A stretch of 64,000 nt of DNA from UBA6898 sp964463135 (GTDB taxonomy: Bacteria; Nitrospirota; Thermodesulfovibrionia; Thermodesulfovibrionales; UBA6898). The stretch covers positions 72,821-136,820 of the forward strand of contig CAYXBA010000011.1 in assembly GCA_964463135.1 (NCBI GenBank), given 5' to 3'. A program made the translations under genes and the position numbers. Below the pieces are notes generated by a model. The model saw nothing but the letters and a program-made list of their open reading frames with translations, had not been told where the DNA came from and searched no databases. Positions 41,001 through 48,847 of this stretch are shown here, piece by piece; the first letter of the stretch is position 1, and each line of letters begins with the position of its first letter.

Positions 41001-41884
41001 GCCCTCCTTGTGAGGAGATAGTCTGCGATCCCTCGCAGCGGCTCAGCCTCAGATCCAAAGCCCGAGAGCGCGTCCTTTGCGTCCGCAAGAAGGGTTTGGG
41101 CGATATCCTTTGACTTCTGTATCCCGTAAAAACGCGGGTAGGTCATCTTGTTTATCTTTTCATCAGAGCCGGCGGTCTTGCCCATCTCCTCGGTATCACC
41201 CTCTATGTCAAGTATATCATCGATCACCTGGAACGCAAGGCCGATGCTGGTTCCGTATGCTGTCAGGGCATCAAGCACCGGCTGGCTGCTCCCCGCAAGG
41301 AGCGGGCCGATACGGACAGATGCCCGAAGCAGTGCTCCGGTCTTGTGCGAATGAATGAACTGAAGCGTATCTGCATCAGGTTCTGCATTCTCGGAGAGCA
41401 TATCCTGGACCTGTCCTGCAACCATACCGTCAAGTCCGGAGGCCAGGGCGATCTCCCTGAGCGCTGCCATCAGGTAAGCCACAGGGACCTTTGACGACAG
41501 GGAAGGGTTCGAGAGGATACAGAAGGCCTCGGTAAGGAGCGCGTCTCCTGCAAGGATCGCGATTGCCTCGCCGTAGACCTTGTGGTTTGTGGGCTTGCCC
41601 CTGCGCAGGTCATCATTGTCCATGGCCGGAAGGTCATCATGGATCAGGGAATAGGTATGGATCAGTTCAAGGGCAGCTGCATACGGAACTATGTCCCGGG
41701 GAGCTCCGCCGCAGGTCTCATACGCAGCGAGTGCGAGAATTGGCCGTACCCGCTTGCCGCCCGCAAAAAGGGAATAGAGCATCGCCTCCTGCAGAACAGG
41801 GGGCTGATGCCGACTGCTGTAGTATTCGCGGAAGAATGCGTCAACCAGCGTCTGTTTATCTTTCAGGTAAGCTTTGATTTCCAT
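40997..41884 (-). CDS. ispA: Farnesyl/geranyl diphosphate synthase (polyprenyl synthetase)
   Basis: The 295-aa trans-prenyltransferase has two aspartate-rich motifs, first DDLPAMDNDDLRRG (about residue 83) and second DDILDIEGD (about 223), with GGKRVRP near the start. Length and motifs fit bacterial IspA (farnesyl diphosphate, C15). It supplies precursors for undecaprenol and quinones. It is coupled to dxs downstream (ATGA). No xseB gene, often its neighbour in other bacteria, is seen. Confidence 0.93.
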   Translation of the reverse strand: MEIKAYLKDKQTLVDAFFREYYSSRHQPPVLQEAMLYSLFAGGKRVRPILALAAYETCGGAPRDIVPYAAALELIHTYSLIHDDLPAMDNDDLRRGKPTNHKVYGEAIAILAGDALLTEAFCILSNPSLSSKVPVAYLMAALREIALASGLDGMVAGQVQDMLSENAEPDADTLQFIHSHKTGALLRASVRIGPLLAGSSQPVLDALTAYGTSIGLAFQVIDDILDIEGDTEEMGKTAGSDEKINKMTYPRFYGIQKSKDIAQTLLADAKDALSGFGSEAEPLRGIADYLLTRRA

Positions 41885-41885
41885 A

Positions 41886-41958
41886 GTAATCCGTAATTCG
41901 TGATCCGTAATTTGTGATTCGAAAAAATACTGTTTACGAATTACGCATTACTAATCAC
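41886..41958. repeat. Inverted intergenic repeat of CGTAATTCGTGAT units
   Basis: The ispA-guaA gap holds tandem CCGTAATTYGTGAT units on the left, with the inverted form (ACGAATTACGCATTACTAATCACGG) on the right, so the region can fold into a long hairpin. Related units occur at 13229 and in the 58-61 kb repeats. Confidence 0.55.
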
Positions 41959-41963
41959 GGTCT

Positions 41964-43502
41964 TTACTCCCACTCTATCGTGCCCGGTGGTTTTGAGGTG
42001 ACGTCAAGAACTACCCGGTTGACGCCCTTCACTTCATTGATGATGCGGTTCGAGATCCTTCCCATCACGTCATAGGGGATCTTGGCCCAGTCTGCGGTCA
42101 TGCCGTCCACACTGGTGACTGCCCGCACCGCGACCACGTTGTCATAGGTGCGCTCATCTCCCATGACCCCGACGCTCTTTATCGGCAGTATCACGGCAAA
42201 GGCCTGCCATATCTCGCGGTACAGGCCTGCGGCCTTGATCTCATCGAGCACGATTGCATCAGCCTCCCGCAGTATATGCAGTTTCTCTGCGGTAATATCG
42301 CCGATGCAGCGTATTGCCAGCCCCGGACCGGGGAAAGGGTGGCGCCAGCAGATCTCCTCAGGCAGGCCGAGTTCTTCGCCGAGCAGGCGGGCCTCATCCT
42401 TGAAGAGTTCCCTGAGGGGTTCAACGAGCTTCAGCTTCATCACTTCGGGCAGGCCGCCGACATTATGGTGGCTCTTGATCACTGCAGAGGGTCCCTTGAA
42501 GGATACGCTCTCGATCACATCCGGATAGAGCGTGCCCTGCGCAAGAAATTCTGCATCCGCTATCTTCTTTGCCTCTTCTTCGAAGAGGGCGATGAACTCG
42601 TTGCCGATGATCTTTCTCTTCTTCTCCGGATCGGTAATACCGCTCAGTTTTTCGAGGAACCGCGACCGTGCATCGATATAGATGAGCCTGATATGGAAGT
42701 GACCCTCAAAGGTCTTTTTCACTTTTTCAGCCTCTCCCTTGCGGAGAAGACCATTATCAACAAAGATGCAGGTGAGGCTGTCGCCGACCGCCTTGTGAAG
42801 CAGGAGCGCAACGACCGATGAGTCCACACCGCCGCTCAATGCACAGACGATCTTCTTGCCCTCAGTCCTTTTCCGTATGTCTGCCACGGACCATTCGATA
42901 AAGGATGCCATCTCCCATGTTGGTCTGCAGCCGCAGATCGTATGTACGAAGTTCTGGAGTATGCGCGTTCCTTCCTCGGTATGGACCACCTCGGGGTGGA
43001 ACTGTACCGCATAAAAATGCCTGTTGACGTCTGCCATGGCTGCAACGGGTGAATTGGCCGTATGACCGATGACCGAGAAACCTTCAGGCAGCTGCTCTAT
43101 CTTGTCGCCATGGCTCATCCAGACCTTGGACTGCTGCGAGATCCCCCAGAGGAAGTCCTTATCGCTGTCGATCGCCAGTTCAGCATGGCCGTATTCCCTC
43201 TTTGTTGAGCGGGCGACCTTTCCGCCGAGATAATGCGCCATCACCTGCATGCCGTAGCAGATGCCGAGGACAGGAATGCCGAGCCTGAACACTTCCAGGT
43301 CAGGAGCAGGAGCGCCCTCATCATACACGCTCGAAGGTCCGCCTGACAGGATAATACCCTTGGGGTTAAAGGCCCTGATCTTTTCCATGGGGGTGTTGAA
43401 CGGGAATATCTCGGAATACACCTTGCCGTCGCGGATCCTGCGCGCAATGAGCTGAGTATACTGTGAGCCGAAATCAAGGACTAATATCTTTTCTTCATGC
43501 AT
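41964..43502 (-). CDS. guaA: GMP synthase (glutamine-hydrolysing)
   Basis: The 512-aa enzyme converts XMP to GMP. The N-terminal class I amidotransferase has the catalytic Cys in GICYGMQ and His in QFHPEV. The ATP-pyrophosphatase P-loop is SGGVDSSV, and the dimerisation domain carries RCIGDITAEKL and the terminal KPPGTIEWE. It is 37 bases downstream of guaB on the minus strand, so the two likely form a guaBA operon. Confidence 0.98.
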   Translation of the reverse strand: MHEEKILVLDFGSQYTQLIARRIRDGKVYSEIFPFNTPMEKIRAFNPKGIILSGGPSSVYDEGAPAPDLEVFRLGIPVLGICYGMQVMAHYLGGKVARSTKREYGHAELAIDSDKDFLWGISQQSKVWMSHGDKIEQLPEGFSVIGHTANSPVAAMADVNRHFYAVQFHPEVVHTEEGTRILQNFVHTICGCRPTWEMASFIEWSVADIRKRTEGKKIVCALSGGVDSSVVALLLHKAVGDSLTCIFVDNGLLRKGEAEKVKKTFEGHFHIRLIYIDARSRFLEKLSGITDPEKKRKIIGNEFIALFEEEAKKIADAEFLAQGTLYPDVIESVSFKGPSAVIKSHHNVGGLPEVMKLKLVEPLRELFKDEARLLGEELGLPEEICWRHPFPGPGLAIRCIGDITAEKLHILREADAIVLDEIKAAGLYREIWQAFAVILPIKSVGVMGDERTYDNVVAVRAVTSVDGMTADWAKIPYDVMGRISNRIINEVKGVNRVVLDVTSKPPGTIEWE

Positions 43503-43539
43503 GGCTGTTCATCTGTCTCCCTGCGGCGATGGTGAGGAT

Positions 43540-44997
43540 TTACCACTCCGGCCGATAATTGGGAGCCTCCTTGGTAATTATGACGTCATGCACGTGGCTT
43601 TCCCTGAGTCCTGCATTGGTGATCTGGACAAAGCGGGCCTTCCTGCGGAAATCGGCAAGATTCTTCGCGCCGCAGTACCCCATGCCGGAACGAAGGCCGC
43701 CCAGAAGCTGATGAGCGGTCTGGGCCAGGGTCCCCTTATGAGGCACTCTGCCTTCAACGCCTTCAGGAACAAGTTTCTGCGCCTCGACACCTTCCTGCTG
43801 GTACCGGTCTTTCGCACCCTGGGTCATTGCACCGATCGAACCCATGCCGCGGTACACCTTGTAGCTTCTGCCCTGAAAGAGGACGATCTCACCAGGCGAT
43901 TCGTCAGTTCCGGCGAACAGGCTGCCGATCATGACCGAACTCGCTCCTGCTGCCAGCGCCTTTGCAATGTCGCCTGAATATTTAATGCCGCCGTCGGCGA
44001 TGATCGGGATCTTGTGTCTGTTTGCCACCGCGTAGCAGTCCATGATGGCAGTAAGCTGCGGAACACCGGCACCTGCCACGATACGGGTGGTGCAGATCGA
44101 GCCCGGGCCGATACCGATCTTTACCGCATCTGCACCTGCCTTGATAAGGTCCAGCGTGCCTTCTGCGGTAGCAACATTGCCGGCAATGACCTCGATGTCA
44201 TATTTTTTCTTGATCGCCTTCAGCGTGGTCATGACCGCACTGGAATGGCCATGAGCCGTATCTATGACGAGAACGTCAACGCCTGCAGCGACCAGTAACT
44301 CAGCCCGTTTCATGGTGTCCTGGCCTGTGCCTATGGCCGCACCGACCATAAGCCTGCCCATTTTGTCCTTGCAGGAATTCGGATATTTCTTTCTCTTCTC
44401 GATGTCCTTGATCGTGATGAGACCCTTAAGTTTATAGTCCTTGTCCACGATCGGCAATTTTTCGATCTTATACTTGTTGAGAAGGTTCTTTGCCTCATCG
44501 AGGGTCGTGCCAACCCCTGCCGTGACGAGCCTGTCTCTGGTCATGATCTCAGATACCTTCTTGCTGAAATGTTTCTCGAATCTGAGGTCCCTGTTCGTGA
44601 GAATGCCGACCAGTTTGCCGTTCACGGTAACGGGTACGCCTGATATCTTGTACCGCTCCATCAGGCCTGTGGCCTCGGAAACCGGTGAGTCCGGAGAGAC
44701 CGTGATGGGGTCAATGATCATGCCGCTTTCAGACTTTTTCACCTTATCGATCTCAAAGGCCTGCCGGTCAGGAGCCATGGCCCTGTGCACTATGCCGATA
44801 CCGCCCTCACGGGCAATAGCGATAGCCATGGATGCTTCGGTTACCGTGTCCATTGCAGAGGTGAGAAGGGGGACATTCAGCCTGATCTTCCGGGTCAGGT
44901 GGGTATGAATATTTACGTCCCTGGGCATTACTTCCGACTTGGCAGGAAGCAACAGGACATCGTCAAAGGTTAATCCGGATTTGATCTTGTCAGCCAT
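43540..44997 (-). CDS. guaB: Inosine-5'-monophosphate dehydrogenase
   Basis: The 485-aa enzyme oxidises IMP to XMP, the step before GuaA. The TIM barrel has the catalytic Cys loop GPGSICTTRIVAG, IIADGGIKYSGD, and the flap QEGVEAQKLVPEGVEGRV. A tandem CBS (Bateman) domain sits in the insertion (about residues 95-205). The promoter at 45023-45052 and AGGAG before the ATG support the start. It leads the guaBA operon. Confidence 0.98.
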   Translation of the reverse strand: MADKIKSGLTFDDVLLLPAKSEVMPRDVNIHTHLTRKIRLNVPLLTSAMDTVTEASMAIAIAREGGIGIVHRAMAPDRQAFEIDKVKKSESGMIIDPITVSPDSPVSEATGLMERYKISGVPVTVNGKLVGILTNRDLRFEKHFSKKVSEIMTRDRLVTAGVGTTLDEAKNLLNKYKIEKLPIVDKDYKLKGLITIKDIEKRKKYPNSCKDKMGRLMVGAAIGTGQDTMKRAELLVAAGVDVLVIDTAHGHSSAVMTTLKAIKKKYDIEVIAGNVATAEGTLDLIKAGADAVKIGIGPGSICTTRIVAGAGVPQLTAIMDCYAVANRHKIPIIADGGIKYSGDIAKALAAGASSVMIGSLFAGTDESPGEIVLFQGRSYKVYRGMGSIGAMTQGAKDRYQQEGVEAQKLVPEGVEGRVPHKGTLAQTAHQLLGGLRSGMGYCGAKNLADFRRKARFVQITNAGLRESHVHDVIITKEAPNYRPEW

Positions 44998-45022
44998 GCA
45001 TTTCTCCTGGAAGTTTTCAGAA

Positions 45023-45052
45023 ATATTACCATGTTAGGAAGCGATAAAGCAA
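45023..45052 (-). promoter_or_regulatory. Probable promoter for guaBA
   Basis: On the minus strand TTGCTT (45052-45047) and an extended -10 TGG-TAATAT (ending 45023) are separated by 18 bases. Transcription would begin near 45016, with AGGAG at 45005-45009 before the guaB ATG. Confidence 0.5.
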
Positions 45053-45154
45053 ACCGCCTCCTTTCTGCTTGACAGGGAGGATGACCCCTGAGATATACTT
45101 CCGAGACCCCATACCAGGGGCGGGAAAAAGGGGATATGCGAGCGGATATCTGTT

Positions 45155-45184
45155 TTGCTGAAATTCCCCCTGTTTTGCTATAAT
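45155..45184 (+). promoter_or_regulatory. Probable promoter(s) for the triheme cytochrome gene
   Basis: TTGCTG at 45155-45160 and TATAAT at 45179-45184 are 18 bases apart. A second TATAAT lies at 45202-45207 without a good -35. They face the cytochrome gene and leave a leader of 60-80 bases. The rest of this 267-base gap shows no gene. Confidence 0.5.
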
Positions 45185-45265
45185 GCGCTCGGTATTTTTT
45201 GTATAATGTTCGTGCTCCTTGATTATTCAGGGAATAAAATTTACAGAAAGAAAGGGGGTGAAGAT

Positions 45266-45580
45266 ATGAAGAAGACAGTATTATTTGTTGTTCTGCTCGT
45301 TATCGTGGCATTTGTGGGCAGCGCGCTTGCAGTTCCTCCGGGAAAGAACGTTGAGTTCGCAGGCGGCAGCGCAGGCAAGGTCGTGTTTGATGGCAAGACT
45401 CATGCAGACAAGGGTCTCAAGTGCAATGACTGCCACACCAAGATCTTCCCGATGAAGAAGGGTGGAACGTTCACGATGGCTGACATGAACGCAGGCAAGA
45501 ATTGCGGCGAGTGCCATAACGGCACCAAGGCATTCAAGACCAGCGACGCAGCTAACTGCGGAAAGTGCCACAAGAAATAA
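45266..45580 (+). CDS. Periplasmic triheme cytochrome c (c7-type)
   Basis: The 104-aa protein has a Sec signal peptide (KKTVLFVVLLVIVAFVGSALA, cut near residue 22). Three c-type haem sites follow: CNDCH, CGECH and CGKCH, with further histidines such as KTHADKG for bis-His ligation. Size and spacing match the cytochrome c7/triheme class, periplasmic electron carriers of dissimilatory metal, sulfur or other anaerobic metabolism. AAGGGGGTG before the ATG at 45266 and a strong terminator after it make a monocistronic, probably well expressed gene. Confidence 0.9.
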   Translation: MKKTVLFVVLLVIVAFVGSALAVPPGKNVEFAGGSAGKVVFDGKTHADKGLKCNDCHTKIFPMKKGGTFTMADMNAGKNCGECHNGTKAFKTSDAANCGKCHKK

Positions 45581-45598
45581 GCTGATTTGCAAAAACAA

Positions 45599-45630
45599 AA
45601 AAAGCCCCCTGTTTTCAGGGGGCTTTTTTT
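45599..45630. terminator. Strong bidirectional intrinsic terminator
   Basis: AGCCCCCTG (45603-45611) pairs perfectly with CAGGGGGCT (45616-45624) over a TTTT loop, with a T-run after it and an A-run before it. It ends the cytochrome transcript (+). The A-run also makes it usable from the minus strand after ilvE. Confidence 0.92.
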
Positions 45631-45726
45631 GTTAGCCGCGTAAAGCAGTTTAGGTGAATAGTCTGTAGGTTCTGGTGGAAGTCTAAAAGGCTACAGGCTA
45701 AACAACCTGAGCAGCTGCTGATTTTT

Positions 45727-46641
45727 TTAAATGCGGGTGAGCCAGGAAGCGTATTTCCTGTTCTTGCCTTTTACGACATCGAAGAATATGGTCTGCAGTT
45801 TCTTTGTTATCTTTCCCCGGCTGCCAATGCCGATCTTCCTGTTGTCGATCTCCCTGATCGGCGTCACTTCAGCAGCAGTGCCGGTAAAGAACGCCTCATC
45901 AGAAATATATATCTCATCCCGGGTGAAGCGCTCTTCGATCACCGGGATCTTATTGTCCCGGGCGATCCTGATGATGCTGTCCCGCGTGATGCCTTCGAGG
46001 ATAGTGGTAAGGGGCGTGGTCTTGATCTGTCCGTTGCGGACGATAAAGATATTTTCGCCGCTTCCTTCAGAGACGTACCCTTCAGGGTCAAGGAGCAGTG
46101 CCTCGTCGAACCCGCCGGCAATCGCCTCTTTCTTTGCGATCTGGGAATTTACGTAAGAGCCGCATACCTTTGCCCGCGACATGGAGGAGTTCACGTGATG
46201 GCGCGTGAAGGACGAGACCTGGATCCTGATGCCCCTGTCGATGCCTTCATCACCGAGGTATGCGCCCCACGGCCAGGCCGCTATGGCAACGCAGATAGGA
46301 TTTCCCTTGGGATAGAGCCCCATGGCCCCGTATCCTATGTACACGAGCGGCCTGATGTAGCATTCCCGCAATTTATTGACCGTGACCGTCTTGATGATCG
46401 CATCCCTGATCTCTTTTTTTGTATAGGGTATCTCGATATTGTAGATATGGGCGGATGCGAAGAGACGGTCCACATGCTCGTCCAGTCTGAAGATGGCAGA
46501 GCCTTTTTCTGTCCTGTAGCAGCGGATGCCTTCGAACATGCCGAGGCCGTAATGGAGCGTGTGCGTGAGGACATGGACCTGTGCCTTGTCCCAGTCAACA
46601 AATTTTCCATCCATCCAGATCTTGTCGGATTTTTTCAGCAT
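45727..46641 (-). CDS. ilvE: Branched-chain-amino-acid aminotransferase
   Basis: The 304-aa fold-type IV PLP enzyme makes leucine, isoleucine and valine. Visible are the N-terminal WMDGKFVDWDKAQVHVLTHT, GMFEGIRCY, the SRAKVCGSYVNS segment around the PLP lysine, and the C-terminal EGYVSEGSGENIF and FFTGTAAEVTPI. It is a standard housekeeping enzyme. It lies 60 bases downstream of argS on the minus strand and converges on the cytochrome gene terminator. Confidence 0.95.
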   Translation of the reverse strand: MLKKSDKIWMDGKFVDWDKAQVHVLTHTLHYGLGMFEGIRCYRTEKGSAIFRLDEHVDRLFASAHIYNIEIPYTKKEIRDAIIKTVTVNKLRECYIRPLVYIGYGAMGLYPKGNPICVAIAAWPWGAYLGDEGIDRGIRIQVSSFTRHHVNSSMSRAKVCGSYVNSQIAKKEAIAGGFDEALLLDPEGYVSEGSGENIFIVRNGQIKTTPLTTILEGITRDSIIRIARDNKIPVIEERFTRDEIYISDEAFFTGTAAEVTPIREIDNRKIGIGSRGKITKKLQTIFFDVVKGKNRKYASWLTRI

Positions 46642-46701
46642 CGTGGAATATTAAAACAGGATATCCAGCGCTCTGTCAACTTGCGCAGATATCGCCCCTT
46701 C

Positions 46702-48339
46702 TTACATCTTTTCCGGGGCGGTGACGCCGAGGATGGTGAGAGCATCGCCTATGACGATCCTGATGCCGCTGCAGAGGGCAAGACGGGCCGCGGTCAGAGC
46801 GGGGTCATCGCCGACAACCCGGTGGTTATGGTAATAGGTATGGAACAGGCCTGCCAGTTCCTGGAGATAGAACGTTATCCGGTGCGGCTCAAATGCGCGC
46901 GCTGCACCTTCGAGGACCATGGGGTAGGTCAGGAGTTTCCTGATAAGACCGATCTCTGCCGGTTCGGTGAGCAGGGACAGGTCTGCATTGTCCGCGCTGA
47001 TGTCCTTTTCCGCGGCATTGGCAATGATACTGTTGATCCTGGCATTGGCATACTGGACATAAAAGACCGGATTTTCCGCAGTGGTTGCGGTCACGACATC
47101 AAGGTCGAAATCCAGGTGGCTGTCCGCCTTTCTCGTCAGGAAGATGAACTTGGTCGTGTCCGGTCCGACAAGGTCCAGGATGTCGCTCAGCGTGACAAAG
47201 GTGCCTGCCCGTTTCGACATCTGGAAGGGTTCTCCGTGCTTCAGCAGGTTCACCATCTGTACGAGGATCACCTTGAAGCGGCTCACATCGTATCCAAAAG
47301 CCTGCATTACGGACTCGATCCTTGGGATATACCCGTGATGGTCAGCACCCCATACATCTATGATGATGTCAAAATTCCGATCGAGCTTGTGCTTGTGGTA
47401 CGCAATGTCAGACGCAAAATAGGTGTGCTGTCCATCGCTCTTTATCACGACCCGGTCCTTGTCATCGCGGAAATCCGTGGACCGGAACCAGAGCGCATGG
47501 CCGCTTTCATACAGGAAGCCCTTCTGCTGAAGATACTCGATCGACTGCTGCACCTCACCCTTTTCGAAGATCTCCTTTTCGCTGATCCAGGTATCAAAAT
47601 CCCTGATGCCGAAACGGCTGAGGTCCCGTCTGATCAGCTCAAGCATACGTTTATAGGTCCATTGGGTTATCGCATCCCCGCAGGTCTCAAAGTCCTTGCC
47701 TTTGTAGGCCTCGCCCCTCTCTGTCTGGAGTGCAGCAGCCTCATCATCTATGTACTGACCCCGGTACCCGTCCTCAGGGAAGGGAACGTCCAGGCCCAAA
47801 AGCTGCTGATACTTGGCATGCACGGACTGGCCGAGGAGCTTCACCTGCCTGCCTGCATCATTGATATAATACTCGCGGTCTACGCGATAGCCGGATTCCT
47901 CGAGCAGATTGCAGAGCGCATTGCCGACTGCTGCTCCCCTGGCATGGCCGATATGCAGCGGCCCGGTCGGATTGGCACTCACATATTCGATCAGCACGCT
48001 GCGGCCCTGTCCCACATCTTCACGCAGAAAAGATTTCTCTGCCCTGAGCAGCTGCCTGAAGCGCGCAGCGCGGTACTCGCGCGTAAAGGTGAAGTTGATG
48101 AACCCGGGGCCTGCGATCTCGATCTTCTCAAATTGGGACCGGTCAGTGATAGCGCTGACGATATCTTCCGCTATTTTTTTTGGTGCTTTTTTCAATACCC
48201 GGCTGAGTCCCATGGCAAGCGGCGTCGAAAGATCGCCGAAGGATTCTTCCCGCGGCGTCTCTATCTCGATGGCCGGCAGGGGTGCAACACCGAGCGTCTC
48301 AAGTGCTCTGGCTAACACGGCAATAAGGTCTTTTTTCAT
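46702..48339 (-). CDS. argS: Arginyl-tRNA synthetase
   Basis: The 545-aa class I synthetase has the N-terminal Add-1 domain, NPTGPLHIGHARGAAVGNAL (HIGH motif), the KMSK-like FQMSKRAGTFV and the C-terminal anticodon-binding domain. It begins at ATG 48339 (MKKDLIAVLARALE). An earlier in-frame start would add 30 residues that do not resemble ArgS. A long open frame on the opposite strand (46195-48315) is an antisense shadow. Confidence 0.97.
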   Translation of the reverse strand: MKKDLIAVLARALETLGVAPLPAIEIETPREESFGDLSTPLAMGLSRVLKKAPKKIAEDIVSAITDRSQFEKIEIAGPGFINFTFTREYRAARFRQLLRAEKSFLREDVGQGRSVLIEYVSANPTGPLHIGHARGAAVGNALCNLLEESGYRVDREYYINDAGRQVKLLGQSVHAKYQQLLGLDVPFPEDGYRGQYIDDEAAALQTERGEAYKGKDFETCGDAITQWTYKRMLELIRRDLSRFGIRDFDTWISEKEIFEKGEVQQSIEYLQQKGFLYESGHALWFRSTDFRDDKDRVVIKSDGQHTYFASDIAYHKHKLDRNFDIIIDVWGADHHGYIPRIESVMQAFGYDVSRFKVILVQMVNLLKHGEPFQMSKRAGTFVTLSDILDLVGPDTTKFIFLTRKADSHLDFDLDVVTATTAENPVFYVQYANARINSIIANAAEKDISADNADLSLLTEPAEIGLIRKLLTYPMVLEGAARAFEPHRITFYLQELAGLFHTYYHNHRVVGDDPALTAARLALCSGIRIVIGDALTILGVTAPEKM

Positions 48340-48363
48340 AGGGTTACAGTCTAAATGCCGTTT

Positions 48364-48393
48364 CTTATGAAAGTCAACCGGACTGCCTGTCAA
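48364..48393 (-). promoter_or_regulatory. Possible promoter for argS
   Basis: On the minus strand TTGACA (48393-48388) is followed after 18 bases by CATAAG (48369-48364). An overlapping TTGACT (48376-48371) with TAGACT (48353-48348) at 17 bases is an alternative. Confidence 0.4.
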
Positions 48394-48476
48394 GGTGCGT
48401 TCAGGCAGTGCTGCTGCCGATAAGGACATGTAGATGAATGAAACGACCCGATGTTGTGTATACTATCGTATAGCTT

Positions 48477-48506
48477 TTTGGCGTTCTCTCCCATATTTGA
48501 TACAAT
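48477..48506 (+). promoter_or_regulatory. Extended -10 promoter for the 106-aa gene and RNase G
   Basis: TTGGCG (48477-48482) and TGA-TACAAT (TACAAT 48501-48506) are separated by 18 bases. The TG motif one base before the -10 strengthens the call. GAGGG at 48513-48517 serves the ATG at 48527. Confidence 0.55.
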
Positions 48507-48526
48507 GGCAATGAGGGACCGCGATC

Positions 48527-48847
48527 ATGGAGCAGTTACAGGAGCTCATACGAAAATATGGTCTTGAAGAAGACCCTGAGCATGTTATAATCCCGTTGGT
48601 TTCACGGGACAACAGGCCGAAGCGCTGTTTTCTCCTGAAACGCCGTTTTTTGAGGATCGTGTTTCATGATACCCATTTTCATGACTATCCTCTTGAAGAG
48701 ATCATTGAGGCGACTGTTCAATATCCTGACATGCCGCTGAGAGAGTCAATACTGCTGGTTCACCGGGACCCTGAAGGGGATGCGGAAGAGCCGGGCAGGA
48801 AGAATACTGAAATACGAGGTGAAGGTGAAAAAGAAGATACTGATTAA
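48527..48847 (+). CDS. Hypothetical protein preceding RNase E/G
   Basis: The 106-aa basic/acidic protein has no signal or membrane segment. Its middle (KRCFLLKRRFLRIVFHDTHFHDYPLEEI) is rich in Lys/Arg/His and its C-terminus is highly charged (EPGRKNTEIRGEGEKEDTD). I recognise no family. It shares a promoter with RNase E/G and overlaps its likely GTG start by 23 bases, so translation is probably coupled. A partner or regulator of the nuclease is a reasonable but unproven guess. Confidence 0.6.
   Translation: MEQLQELIRKYGLEEDPEHVIIPLVSRDNRPKRCFLLKRRFLRIVFHDTHFHDYPLEEIIEATVQYPDMPLRESILLVHRDPEGDAEEPGRKNTEIRGEGEKEDTD

Noticed and set aside
46195..48315. 706-codon open frame on the plus strand
   Set aside because: It lies opposite argS (and the 5' part of ilvE), whose protein families are unmistakable. 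The sequence is an antisense shadow produced by codon bias.
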